Assembly: GCA_951812925.1 (NCBI GenBank)
Contig: OX638368.1
Location: 5,766,001 to 5,830,000 of the forward strand
DNA: 64,000 nucleotides
Origin: Calliopum simillimum
Taxonomy: Eukaryota; Arthropoda; Insecta; Diptera; Lauxaniidae
Direction of reading: 5' to 3'
The translations under genes were made by a program, and so were the position numbers. Of the stretch, positions 24,301-36,062 are shown in pieces; the first letter of the stretch is position 1, and each line of letters begins with the position of its first letter. The notes beneath the pieces are model-generated. The model did no database searches and was not told the DNA's origin. It worked only from the letters and a program-made list of their open reading frames with translations.

Positions 24301-27300
24301 GTATGTAATTATCGTTTCCAACTGAGATCATTCTTGAAAGAGTTGAACGAAAAATTTCGGTTTCATCAGTTTTATGCCAATTGGATCATATCCTCTACAA
24401 CACCGAAAGTTAAATACTAGAAATTTGAAATGTTAAACATTAGGTACACAATTCTAAAGATATTTACACAAATAATGGAAAAATATTTATTTTTTAATTT
24501 AATTTAATAAAATATCCAATTGAGTTATACGTATTCATTTAGCGATTTTTTTTTTAACTATACGTATCCTGACTAAATTACCGCCTACAACTGTTGCATT
24601 TAATAACAAATTCATTAATTAGTTGATTAACTCTTATTACCACATATTTGGGTGTAAATCATTTTTACGCGAGCATATTTTATCTTCATAATCATCACCA
24701 TTATCAGCTACCAATGCGATTAACGTTTCTATTGTTGTTGGTATTTGTAAACATTGGTCAACATTGTTGCCTGAAAAAACTACATAAATTCGTTTAAAAC
24801 CAAGCTCACAGAGTCAACAAATTTAAAAAAAATGTACCGACATTTTCATGGGAATAAAACGTGAGTAACGTATGTAAAAATGTAGTTGTTGTTGTTTACT
24901 ATTTATTTAGAATTCTTTTTGGATTTATTAAAACGATTTATTAAAATTCTATTAAGCTCATAACCAAAACATTTTTATACGTCACACATGTTTCAATCTT
25001 TATGAAAATGCAGACAAAACAAAATGAAAATTTAAAAATGTCTAAGGATAAAGTGAGATAAAATCAATACATTGCAATGAAAATATAACGATTTTTCACC
25101 ACATTTTTTCATCAGAGTTGTAAGAGTATGCAAATATTTGAGTAAATAAAATTGAATTAAGTCTTAAATTTAAATTTTATATATATTGAGCAGAATTTGA
25201 ATAAATGAGAATAAATTAAAATTAAAATAATTTCATATTAAACTGATTTTTTTCAAAATATTTAAATTGGTTCACATTGCTAAACGAAAAAAATGTCGTT
25301 CTAACGATTTTTCTTGACTATGAGTACTATGTATTGAAACGCAGAATGCATTGCCGTTGGCAACCAAAGCTGTCAGTTGCCTTTTCAGAGTTGCGAGATT
25401 TGGAAACCGCTCGGTAACAGTGTTTTTTTGAAAAAAATGTGAACTGTTGGAAAATATGAAGTGTTCCAAAATTATGATAAAAGATAGAACAACAGTTCCG
25501 AACCAATCTTTTGGAGGAATTTTTTGGCTTAAGTTTATTTTAGCAACACCTAATATATTTTTTTAAACCAAGTTGGTTTTTGTTTGCACAAGACGTCCTG
25601 TTGGAGCTCTATGACATTTCATTTCACGATATTTATGTCTTGTACCCGTTTGTATACCCTACACCCAGGGTATATTCACTTTGTCCTTCCCTTTGTAACG
25701 CAGAGAAGGAGGCGTGGCAGTTTATAAAAGTATAAATATTCTTGATAAGCGTCACCTCCTGAGTCGACATAGCCATGTCCGTTTGTCTGGCTGGCTGGCT
25801 GGGTGGCTGGCTGTGTGTGGAAATACATTTTTTGGGAAAACTAAGCAAGATGATTCAATGAAATTCGGTGCACAGCCTCCGTCGTCAAAGTTAGCTCGGG
25901 GGATTGAAAATGAGCGAAATCGGTCAACGAACACGCCTTCCGCCCATACAAAAAATATATTCAAAATGCAACTTTTGGAGTATTTTTCTCGATAATGCAA
26001 CCAAAATACACATTAATACTACGAATTGTAAGCGCAAGCTCTGAGCAAAAACAGGGCGAATTCGGACAAGCACCTCTCATATAAGCAAAAGCTTCAAAAC
26101 GCTATACTGAAACCGTTTTTTGAGATAATGGAACTAAATTTTACTCAGACAGTAAGAATTATAAATACAAGCTTTAAGCAAAAATTGGATAAAATCGGAC
26201 AAATGGGCGTGGCACCTCTCCTATAAGCAAAAGGTTCAAAACGCTATACTGAAAACATTTTTTGAGATAATCCAACCAAATTTCACTCAAATACTAAGAA
26301 CTATAAATTCAAACTCTGAGAAAAAACTTGGTGAATTCGGACAAGAGAGCGTGGCACCTTACAAATAAGCAAAATTTTTAAAATACTGCTGTGTAGGGTA
26401 TTTAATGTTTGGCCAGGCCAAAGGTAACAACCTTACTAGTTTATTTATCAAATACTTTACAGATCTGTCTTGTTTGATTTGCTTCAGTTCAGTTCAGAGC
26501 CTTTACAGCAGTTATAGTGTAAACTACACTACGAAAATGTATAAAAGCTACTGGGTTCCTGCGTTGAAACTGGCAAGGGTTACCATACCATACTCCGTGA
26601 CGCTAAAATTCGCTAAAATGAACAACCTCCCCCCCCCCCCCCTATGTGACAAAAAGTGACGCTGGACCAGACCCCCCTAGCGTCATGTGGCGGCAACCGA
26701 AACCCCCCCTCCCCTATCCATATTTTTTTTATCCATATACCAGTGCAAAAGTTGTTTTTTTTTCACATTCCGTCTTCTCCCTTTCCCATACAGTTGTTGG
26801 TGTGATTAAGACTGCACTAAGAGCGTAAAGTGTTTGTGCAACAAGGCATAACACTGTCGTACAGCATTTTATTTGCGCTCTTTTTGTATTTTTGATTACA
26901 CCATCAATTGTTAAATTTTTCTTAACACTACGGGTGTCCCAGATGTCGGAAAATTTTCGTATAGATTTTTGCAACATCTGTGGCCTGAGGTCGAATTTTT
27001 TTTCTGTCTATGCCCATGTCTCTAGTATTAGGCCTCAAATAATGGCTCTAGGTGAAACCCAGGTGTGTTCGGATGCAGATCCGCTTAATTTTCATATACC
27101 TGGATATTACTTATTGCCATTGTTCTCTGCCCATAGGGGTCTCGCCCTTTATATTCGCAGCGATGTTGCGTACCAGTGCCAGCAGCAATTAAACACGACG
27201 GACGCCGAATTTAGCTCCATGTGGGTTAAGTTCAAAGTCCAGTCGCACATCCTGCATTTTTGCTTCATTTATAGAAGCCCAAATTTAGGGAGGAATCCTA

Positions 27301-30300
27301 CTTTTGACAAAGTGGACTTCCTCTCTGATTCGATTTCCCAGATTTTGGAGTCGTACCCGGACAGTGAAATCGTTGTTGCTGGAGATTTCAATGTCCATAA
27401 CTCCAATTGGCTGCGCCATTCCAGTCGTACAACTCCTGAAGGCCGTTATGTTGAGCTCTTTGCCGAGTTAAACCAACTAACTCAACTAGTGAATGACCCC
27501 ACATATATACCTCGTGTTGGGGGGCATAGCCTAAGTATTCTAGACATTTTTCTGACGTCGCATCATGAGAAATATGATGTTTCTGTCTCTGCACTTCTTG
27601 GTAATTCGGACCATTGTACCATTTCTGCTGCTTTTTTATATACTAGCTTGGACCCCGTTTCGCCCAAATCCCCGAAACGAACGGTATGGCTTTATGATAA
27701 AGCAAATTGGGATGCGTTAAATAATTTTTATCGCTGTTTCAATTGGAAATTGTGTTTCGCTGACAGAAACATAAATGCCGCGGCTTTAATGGTACAGGAA
27801 ATTATTTTATTGGGTATGAGATCCTTCATTCCTAATAAAAAAGTTAGCATCAAACCTAAGGACCATTCTTACTTTAATGAGACTTGCAGGATTGCAGTCA
27901 GGTCCAAAGAGGAAGCGTTTCAAAATTGGCGTTTCAACAGGAATGCCGATACTGAAAGACTTCGCAGTGAGGCTAGAAATCGCTGTAATGCCACGATTCA
28001 GCGCGAAAAGCATCTTCACGAGCTCGAAATGCGAAAAAGAATCCTTTTACTACCGAAAAGTAGTAAAAACTTTTGGTCGTTTGTTAAGAGAGGTACAATA
28101 TCTCTGTTATCACGGAAATTTGTTTTTTTTTTTTTTTTAATTTACGTGTTTCAATGTCAAATTTAAAAATATCTTGGTATGCGAGCTTAGAAACTGCCGG
28201 AAGTACCCACTGTCGCACCATTAAAATAGGTCTGCCGGTAATTTTCGGCAAAAAAAAATTGCTCGGCCGGATTTTTTCTGAAAGGTTATGAAATTTACCA
28301 TCGATTAATATTAAGATTGATCAAAATCCGCGATGACGGCAAAATATTCCGTAAATTTAATAATTCAAAAACCATTTAAAAATATTTCTGCCAGGCTACA
28401 ACCATGCTGACCAAGCTTTTCTTATTCGTCTTAGTGTAAACTACCATTTTGCATTAAAAATTTCAGAATCCGCGATGACGGCACTTTTAGTATTGCCGGC
28501 TCCCGGACTATTATAACTGACGTAAATTAAAAAGAAAAGCATTAATATTTTTTATGAAATTTTCAATTAAAAAAATTTAAATGTTCGGGCAAAGGATAAA
28601 GCTAAATTTTTTCAAATTTCTCTTTATATACACTAACATTCTTATTGGTACATTTTGTACATTTATTTCTATAATCAGGCCTAACACTGAATACATTGTA
28701 GATTCGATAATCGTGAATTAAAAAGATTGCGATTGTTAATACGAAGTTCGTTGGGTCAAAACGGCCTTTCAAATCAAATAAAGATACTTTTTTGACAACC
28801 AAATCGTAAAAAATTAAGAAAATTATATGATCTTATACCTTTGATTAAATTAAGTTAAATTTAAAATTTTTTCTTTTGAAAAATAGGTTATTTTAAACTC
28901 CGTCCCGTGACACTTGCTGGAACCGCCCCCTCCCCCCTGTGACAAAAAGTGACGCTTGCTCGAACCCCCTCCCCCCTAGAAGCGTCACGGAGTTTATGAG
29001 CAGCCCCATAATTTTACTGTAGTTTTTATTCTGGGACGTTTTACACTGACCTGATGTATTTGTTTGTATAAAAAACATTACGATGTAGTTAGTATTCGTT
29101 AGAATTTGTTGTTTTTTTTTTTACACTGATAAAATAAAACAGTGTACATTTGTGTCGAAATGAAATTAGTGTAGATTTAAATCTTGAATTTTTTGAATCA
29201 ATTACTTCAGTTCAGTGTAAAATGTGAGAGTAAAGAAAGGTACGTTATATTTCACGATGTCTTGTGCTGGCCTCTAATATTTAAACAAACATGAAAACTG
29301 GTGTACAAAGTTTTAATGTCAGTTACCGTTTTCAAGATTGATTTGGCATTAAAAGTTAAGCATAGTTGGAGTATGGTAATAATTCTGTTACACAAGAAAT
29401 CAATGTTTATCATCACACAAATTATTAGTAAAATCCATTTTTAGCCCAAAAAATATTTTTCTTTATTTTAATGTGCATAAATTAGAAAATTATTAACATT
29501 CGCTGGTTTTTTGGAAGCGTAACTTGATAGCACTATTGAAATGGCAACTTAAATTAGTGGCGGCTGCTAATAAATATCAAGCAAAAATTCGGTTGCCCAG
29601 AAGTTGCATTGCCAGGCTGGCAATATTCACAGTTTGCGTTGCCATACGCAATAGGGTCCTAATATATACAAAGACCCTCCACTGATCCATATTGACATAA
29701 TGTGAAAATTTAATCTAAATCTGACGGATAAGTTTTGAATTCATAAAGGTGCAGGACAAATCGATAGACACACGCACCTTTCATTTAATTTTATTTACAT
29801 ACAGGCCTGTTCTATAATCCGTGTGTTTTCAATTACTTTTCATTTAGGAGGCTTTTCGATGAAAATGGTGAGTCACACGACAAAAAGTACACGGATGTTT
29901 TTTGTGGAGAATCACAGGTTCTCCAAATAACATTGATTTACATTAACAATAAAGTAGCTGTTTTGGAAATATTCTTAAAAAACCGCAAAAAGTCGAAGAA
30001 TTCTACTTTTTGGAATATATCCGAAACAGTTACTTTTTCGTAAACATATCTAAATCAATATTATTTGTAGAACCTCTACAAAAAATATTCTAATACTTTT
30101 CTCGTGTGACTCACCAATTTCATCAAAAAGCACCCAAAGTGAAAATTAATTGAAACCACGTGGATTACTGACAGGCCTAATTGATTTAGTCATTTCCTTC
30201 TCCCAGGTTCGAAGAAATTGACAAATCACATTTATAAAACACATGTCTATGGTGGCCTTTCTTCTGCATTCGTTCTATAAAACCTTTTTCTATCAGAAAT

Positions 30301-33300
30301 AACGCCCAAATATTAAGAACTTTTTCGTAGTAAGTAAGCAGCAATGAAAACTTTTGAAACCTATTCTTACAATAACATAATTTGCAATTCGTCAACATTT
30401 TAAAAATTGGACAAGTAAAATTTTCGCTTACATACGTACACTTTATTTATCATATACAACGAATTTTCGTTTTTATGTTCAAATATTCAAACTTTTACAA
30501 CTCTGGCAATGTTAATTTTTTGTTTTTTGTAATGGAAAGGTTAAAGTTACGATAAAAAAGAAATAATTAAAACTATGATGAATTCGAAATGAGTTATAAT
30601 TTCACCCACCTTGTTGTGTTTGCTGTATTTGTTGTTGTTGCTGTATTTGTTGTTGTTGCTGCATTTGTTGTTGTTGCTGTATTTGTTGCTGTTGCTGTAT
30701 TTGTTGCTGTTGCAGTTGCTGCTGTTGTTGCAATTGCTGTTGTTGTTGCAATTGCTGTTGTTGTTGTTGTTGTTGCAATTGCTGTTGTTGTTGCAATTGC
30801 TGTTGTTGTTGCAATTGTTGCTGTAATTGTTGTTGTATTTGCTGCTGTTGCAATTTTTGCTGTTGCAGTTGCTGTTGCTGCATTTGCTGCTGGTGCAAAT
30901 GTTGTTGCAATTGTAGCTGTTGCTGCAATTGTTGCTGCTTTTGCTGTTGTTGTTGTTGATGCTGTTGTTGTTGTTGCTGTTGCTGCTCTGCTGGCACTTT
31001 GATTGCCTCTAAATTTAATTGAGGTTTCGGAATCGCATTCAAATCAAATTCTTTCGGCGCCGGAATCGCATTTAACTGCAATGGTTCTGGTGCAGGTATC
31101 ATATACAGCTGCGCCATATTGGCCAACGTTATAGGAATCTGTGGGGGCGGCGGTGGTGGTGGTGGCAACGGTGGGTGTAATGCAAAATATGTTGTCGGCG
31201 ATGGTTGTTGCTGTTGAATTGGTGATGGATTTAGTGCTGGCGGTCCCGAAGCATAATTGACCATAGTCACTGGCTGTAGTTGTTGTTGTGTTTGTTGTTG
31301 TTGTTGATGTGTGTGCTGTGGATGCTGATGTTGTTGTGGTACATGCGATTCTTGTACGATGATATTCGATGCTTCAAATTGTGGAAACTGTGGTTGTTGT
31401 GGTGGTGGTGGCAATGGATGCGTATGTTGTGCGCTTGATTTCGTAGATGTTTGATCGATATTCAGTGCTGCTTCATCTGTGTCATCTACATTATCAGTAG
31501 CGCTAGCAGAAGCAGCTGCTTGTGTTGCTGTTGTTTCCAATCTAATGTAAAAAAAGAAAATGTAATCTTCAGTTTTTACTCCAAAGGAGTTGATATTTTT
31601 CGTTCTAAAATCATGCGTAGGGCCTTTACTCTACATGGTCGTGATTCCTGCGGCTATTCTGAACAACTTTTCTTAGTTCCATTTTTCAAAGTTTGCAAAA
31701 CCAATGGAGTTATTTGAGTCGTTAATTTTGAAAGTGGGGGTTTGGCGTTTTTTATTCAAAAATTTATAAATTTATTTAGAAAAGTTATGTGGTTTACCAA
31801 AGGAAATAACGCCATATAAAATATGTGTGTAAAGCATTTGACATGATAAACCACAACAATTTGATAAACAAGCTTACTTGTAACTTTGCTTTCTCTAATC
31901 CGGCATGTAAACTAATTTATTCGTATTTGTGTAATCGTTCTCAATTTGTGTCAATAAGTAGTGCGAATTCCAATGTTTTACCTGTATTTTCCGGTGTTCC
32001 TCAAGGATCAGTGTTGGGTCCGCTGTTGTTTATTATGTATTTAAATGACTTTGTTGGTGCACTTGATCCTCATGCTTGTACTCCTTATATATTTGCTGAT
32101 GATATTCAATTATTATTCTCTAGTGAAATGCAATTCATGGATGCCATGGAAGCTACGATAAACTTCAATATGTCAAATGTTTCCACATGGATGTCTCAAA
32201 ACTTCTTGAAAATTAACTCGTCTAAAACCAAAGCATTGCAATTTACTCCGGGATCACGAAGTACTTTTGACAACATTAACTTAAATTTAAGAATACTTGA
32301 CGATCAAATTGAATTTGTTGAAAAAATTAAATGCTTAGGCATTTATGTTGACAACAAACTAAATTTTGACTACCATATTGACTCCCTGTATTCCAAAATT
32401 GTAGTTACGTTAAGAAAGCTGTACAGTCTTGGAGTTTTTTTACCTGTTAATATCAAACTGCGAATTGCACATGCGCTTCTAATGTCACAAGTTAATTATT
32501 GTCTTGAAGTTGTTTCTGGCTGTCTAATGTCTAATGTAAGAAAACTTGAAATGCTGTTTAATAAGGTTGTTCGTTTCGTATATAATATTCGAATACGTGA
32601 TCATGTCTCACCATATGTCCTGAACTTCTTAAACTGTTCATTCCTTAATTATGTTAAATCCAGATCAGTATTACTATTTTTTAGAGTAATTAGAAATAGA
32701 TTGCCTTACTATTTGTTTGAGAAGTTCGTATTTTATCGGTCTACAAGAAACACTCAAATTGTTTTGCCGCGGATTTCCTCATCCGTATTTGAAAGATCTT
32801 TTTTTATTAGAGTCGCCCGTTGTTGGAATAATTTACCAGTTCGTTTGCGCTCTATGAATTGTTCTGAAGGTACTTTTAAAAAGAAACTGTTGGAGTATGC
32901 TCGCCACCATAATCTTTAAAGCTTTATTGTATATTGTCATTGACTGGACCTTTTTTTAACTTGAATTTAGAGTTGTATTAAAACTCGCTCTTATGATACT
33001 ACTGAATTAGTTTTTATCTTTAGGGGAGCCGTAAGGGAACACCACATTTTATTTTATATTGTTAATATAATATTAATCTATTATTATTTTAAGTAATTAT
33101 TTGAAGTTTAACTATTGAAACCGCTACGTTAAGATATAGCATAAAAAAATCTGTAATGCATTAATTGTTTGGCCATCTGGCTTATTGTGTGTTACCATGA
33201 ATTAATAAATTAAATTAAATTAAATTAAATTAAATTAAAGCCAAAAATTTTGGAAAACTGTTTTTGGCTTTATTTTCAAAACAAAATGGAACGTCAGAAT

Positions 33301-35405
33301 TTTTTTCTGGCTTATTTCCAAAATATTTTCGGGTCAGCTCCGATGGCATTATGTATTTCTAAAATTCAGGCGATATTTCATAATTTTTGGCAGACGATTT
33401 TCTGGCGTTATATCCTATGGCATTATTTCTGGGGGCCAAAATTCTAGCCTTGTTTTCATTTTGTTTTGGATATAATGACAAAAACTTTTTTCTAAAAATT
33501 TTGCCTTTATTTCTGGAGTGTAACCACACATTTTTGTATGGAGATTTCTTTGGCTTTATTTTCTATGACGTAATTTTCGGGAGCCAAAATTCTGGCGTTA
33601 TTTATATTTTTGGCTTTATTTCCAAAAAATTTTCTGGCGTTATTTCAGAGAGCCAAATGAGTCCATAGTAAGATCTAAAAGTACTAGTTTAATTGCCATT
33701 TAACTATGTCTAGAAATCTGTTAGAGAAAAAACTCTCTCTCAGTCTGATGATTTTGAAGACTAATCTACGTTCTATCAGAAGTTAGACCACCTTAAACTA
33801 TTTATACTTATCCAAAAACATTTTCTTTCAACTTACACTGCTGGCGTCTTTGGTTGCTCGTGCTTTTCAAGAATCTTTTTGAAATGATCCAAAAATGAAC
33901 CATCATTACAGAAGAAATTTTGTATTTTAGGCGGCGCTTGTTCTACAGCTGGTGCTGGAGCTGCCGAACGTTTATTGCCAATAAAAAATTTAGATTTTCC
34001 AGTTAGGCTGCTGCTACTGGCGCTAGTTTTTGCCGGTGGGTGCAAGTCCGGTTGCTGTGATTGATATTGTTCTTCTTCTTTTTGGGGTTTGTCTTCTTCA
34101 ACTTTTTCAGGTGTTTCCCTATTAATAAATTAATACATTGGATAAGTCTTTAACGATTCAAAGAGGGAATTGTTATTCATACTTTTCATCTTCTGCTGCA
34201 CTCCCTCCACTAACATCACTTTTTAACTTTGCCGATAGGTTTTGCGCTGCTATAAGTAGATAGAAGTAAAGGCTTTGCTTTAGAATTATGTCGACCAGGT
34301 TTCAGAACTATGTTGGCCTATTGACATACCCATCAAATGGGGTGGCCTTCGATTTCAGTGCTATATCTCATTTTTTCTATATAAAAAAAAAACTAAATCA
34401 CGTAATAGTTGAATTTAATTTTTTGTTCAAATTTGTTTTTAATTTGCAGTTTTCTTTTTATTTTAATATAACAAACCACTGTGAAATAATTGGAACAGGA
34501 ATCGAAAACATTCGCGATGTAATAAAAATATTAAATTATAACTGCAGCCAACTCAACTTCTTCAAAATATCGCGATTTTCGTTAAAAAGTAGAAAACATA
34601 TCGTGATGTTGATCAACATCACGATATGTTTTGTACTCATTACTCGTTACTATTCATTTTATTGGTAATACTTGGGCAAAGTGGCTCCAGTCATATTTCA
34701 GTCCCAAAAAAACATGGTATCGAATTAGCGGTTTTTTTTATAATATCAGATCACTCTTACAAGGGGCAGAAGATTTTTGAATCGAAAAATCATGTTGTTG
34801 ACTCAAAAATCGGCAATGTCGGGAGTCACTTTTCACCACTGATCCGCAGCCGAAGGCCGCCGCGAAGCCGGTGTTGGATTTTTGGGAGTTTTAAATCCTG
34901 AGTTGCGGCCGCAGGCCGCCCACCTACCCCTACTCTTATGTAAAATTACTGTGGCTAGCAAGCTAGGTGTTGGATATATCATAGACTGATCCGCGGCCGA
35001 AGGCCGCCTTGAAGCCGGTGTTAGATTTTTGGGAGTTTTAAATAATTTTTTGATTCAAAAACCTTCTGCCCCTTGCAAGAGTGATGTGACATTATAAAAA
35101 AACCGCTAATTCGATACCATCTTTTTTTGGGACGGAAATATGGCTGGAGCCACTTTGCCCAAGTATTACCATTTTATTTTGTGCTTAGCTTCGTAAGTGT
35201 TGGTTAATGACGAATTCAATCGACGAATTCAATTCATTAAAATAAAAGCATTACCTGCCACGGCTTTAGCCAACTGTGCCGTGCGTTGTTTCTCAAGAAT
35301 TTCCTGGCGTTTCTTTGCAATTAGTTCCTCCTGTTTATTCATTTGTGCAAAACGATCAATGCGACACGCAAGACGTTGTTGCTGTTGTTGTTGTTGGTTC
35401 GACAT
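21336..35405 (-). CDS. SUGP1: SURP and G-patch domain splicing factor (SUGP1-like), 916 aa
   Basis: Nuclear pre-mRNA splicing protein, orthologous by recall to human SUGP1 and Drosophila CG31550. Eight exons on the - strand, 5' to 3': 35405-35255, 34249-34183, 34118-33837, 31541-30610, 24770-24641, 23343-22871, 22105-21547, 21492-21336. All are GT-AG and in frame, total 917 codons with stop. Landmarks: [16 protein letters not shown] in exon 1; [18 protein letters not shown] at the end of exon 3 (matches SUGP1's NDGSFLQQF region); a proline- and glutamine-rich exon 4 with a long polyQ tail (about residues 345-477) that human SUGP1 lacks; one SURP module split across exons 5 and 6 ([13 protein letters not shown]...[16 protein letters not shown]); [18 protein letters not shown]; a G-patch ([17 protein letters not shown]) near residues 832-880; and the conserved [15 protein letters not shown] tail. 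The last residues (LVNNTICKR) differ from the usual ending. Introns of 5.8 and 2.3 kb are filled with transposons. Confidence 0.92.
22159..22770. mobile_element. hAT-like MITE (family with TTCAGTTCAG words)
   Basis: About 610 bp flanked by ATTGCGGATT (22151-22160) and ATTGCGAATT (22771-22780), a target duplication of 8-10 bp with one mismatch. The short ends are imperfect inverted repeats (AGGGCTATGC / GCAGACCCCT). Several TTCAGTTCAGTG words lie inside. No coding potential. A second copy, broken by later insertions, occupies 25585-29275. It sits in a SUGP1 intron. Confidence 0.65.
23350..24640. other. SUGP1 intron 5, no other gene seen
   Basis: AT-rich intron between the two halves of the SURP module. 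No open frame in either strand resembles a known family, and no repeat shared with the rest of the window was noticed. Confidence 0.5.
25655..26400. mobile_element. Nested element with TACCCTACAC ends and 3 tandem ~140-bp units
   Basis: Ends TACCCTACAC and GTGTAGGGTA are inverted repeats. Inside are three tandem units of about 140 bp (near 25990, 26130 and 26273), each with an AACCAAATTTCACTC-like word, CGGACAA..GCGTGGCACC and AAACGCTATACTGAAA. A GGCTGGCTGG short repeat lies at about 25790-25815. No protein recognised. Confidence 0.6.
26589..28996. mobile_element. Nested element with CTCCGTGACGC ends, C-tracts and an internal LINE
   Basis: Left end CTCCGTGACGC (about 26589) and right end GCGTCACGGAG (about 28978-28992) are inverted, and CCATA lies on both flanks as a likely target duplication. 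Both ends hold runs of C (26626-26641; 28920-28975) and the shared phrase TGTGACAAAAAGTGACGC. The middle is occupied by a LINE fragment. Confidence 0.55.
26750..28166 (+). mobile_element. LINE fragment: AP endonuclease domain only
   Basis: An open frame of about 400 residues from ATG 26943 encodes an exonuclease-endonuclease-phosphatase domain of a non-LTR retrotransposon (Jockey/CR1-like). Landmarks: [14 protein letters not shown] at the start, [20 protein letters not shown] and [12 protein letters not shown]. It runs on through the linker ([31 protein letters not shown]) and then ends at a T-run near 28125 before any reverse transcriptase. The frame is unusually clean for a truncated copy, suggesting recent insertion. 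It lies inside the CTCCGTGACGC element in SUGP1 intron 4. Confidence 0.82.
29803..30178. mobile_element. 376-bp MITE with ~80-bp imperfect terminal inverted repeats
   Basis: Starts AGGCCTGT and ends ACAGGCCT. The arms pair over about 80 bp, including GGTGAGTCACACGA against TCGTGTGACTCACC. No coding potential. Target duplication not resolved. It lies in SUGP1 intron 4. Confidence 0.7.
31805..33239 (+). mobile_element. 5'-truncated LINE: reverse transcriptase 3' part with (TAAAT)n tail
   Basis: One frame of about 365 residues (31825-32919) encodes the second half of a non-LTR reverse transcriptase: [11 protein letters not shown], the [13 protein letters not shown] block, the catalytic YIFADD box (near 32085-32105) and a C-terminal [12 protein letters not shown] motif typical of CR1/Jockey-type LINEs. 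After the stop come about 280 bp of 3' UTR and a tail of TTAAA repeats (33200-33239). It is 5'-truncated, as usual for LINE insertion. It lies in SUGP1 intron 3. Confidence 0.87.
33240..33670. repeat. Degenerate GGCGTTATTT-word repeat field (copy 1)
   Basis: Irregular repeats of phrases like CTGGCGTTATTTC, GGCTTTATTTCC and CCAAAATTTTGG over about 430 bp, next to the LINE tail. The same word family is at 54910-55500 (as AAATAACGCCC). No coding potential and no known family recognised. Confidence 0.6.
34593..34632. repeat. 40-bp perfect palindrome
   Basis: Two 20-nt arms with no spacer; the left arm starts AAAACATATCGTG and the centre is TTGATCAA. It ends 31 bp before the hAT-like element at 34664. 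It lies in SUGP1 intron 1. Confidence 0.9.
34664..35170. mobile_element. 507-bp hAT-type MITE with 8-bp target duplication
   Basis: Flanked by ATTTTATT on both sides (34656-34663 and 35171-35178). Terminal inverted repeats of about 130 bp start GGTAATACTTGGGC and end GCCCAAGTATTACC. The middle holds two direct copies of a GC-rich palindromic word (GCGGCCGAAGGCCGCC type, near 34848 and 34992), each followed by GAAGCCGGTGTTGGATTTTT. A related GC-rich piece appears at 37650-37690. An 8-bp duplication is characteristic of hAT elements. Non-coding. Confidence 0.85.
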
Positions 35406-36062
35406 TTTTAATATATATATTTATATATAACTATTAACTAGAAAATATGTTCCTTGAAAAAAAAAACTTCACTGCCTCATTGGAATTTTCTTCGTCTCTT
35501 ATGTAAAACTTTTTTTTTTTTTTTGTTTCTTTGCAAGAAGTGCGCTGTCTTATAGAATTCTTATTTATGTCTCAGACTTTCCTAACTTTACCAGATGATT
35601 CCAATTATCTTTAAAATGTTCAAGAATTTCAGTTTTTATTAAATTAGCAATCAAGAAAATAATCAAGGAACACTTTTATCCGTCACATTCCACATTCAGC
35701 AGTTACCAGTTTAAGGACTGCATCGAAAAGCGGTGTACACATGTACACACTATCAAATTTTGTCGATTTTTATTTTATGAATTCGAATTTGTTTGGCATC
35801 ACTTATTTTGAGGTAACATCGCAATATGGAAATTGAAGCGTCGATGAAAAACAAGGAAACTAATTATTAAAATGTAGTGGAAATACTATAAATTAAATCT
35901 TATTTGCAGAAATAAATTATTCCATCCATTGAAAAAACAAATAAAAATTATTTTGTTACTATTTTACAAAAAAATATACTTTTGTGCATAAAATTCTTCA
36001 GTAGCTGCATCTAAAATTACTCTTGTATATGCAAATCGGCTAGGAAGTTGTTTAATAACTAA

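Larger units (their letters stand above)
25585..29275. mobile_element. Second copy of the 22.2-kb hAT-like element, split by nested insertions
   Basis: Three segments align in order with 22159-22770: about 25585-25652 (GCACAAGACGTCC start), 26430-26588 (TTTATTTATCAAATAC through GTTACCATACC) and 28997-29275 (AATTTTACTGTAG to TTGTGCTGGCC). The gaps hold an element with TACCCTACAC ends (25655-26400) and an element with CTCCGTGACGC ends (26589-28996). This gives an order of arrival: host element first, then the two inserts. Confidence 0.65.

Noticed and set aside
30589..31002. Ala/Val-rich and Leu-rich open frames on the + strand
   Set aside because: Antisense shadows of the SUGP1 polyglutamine codons.
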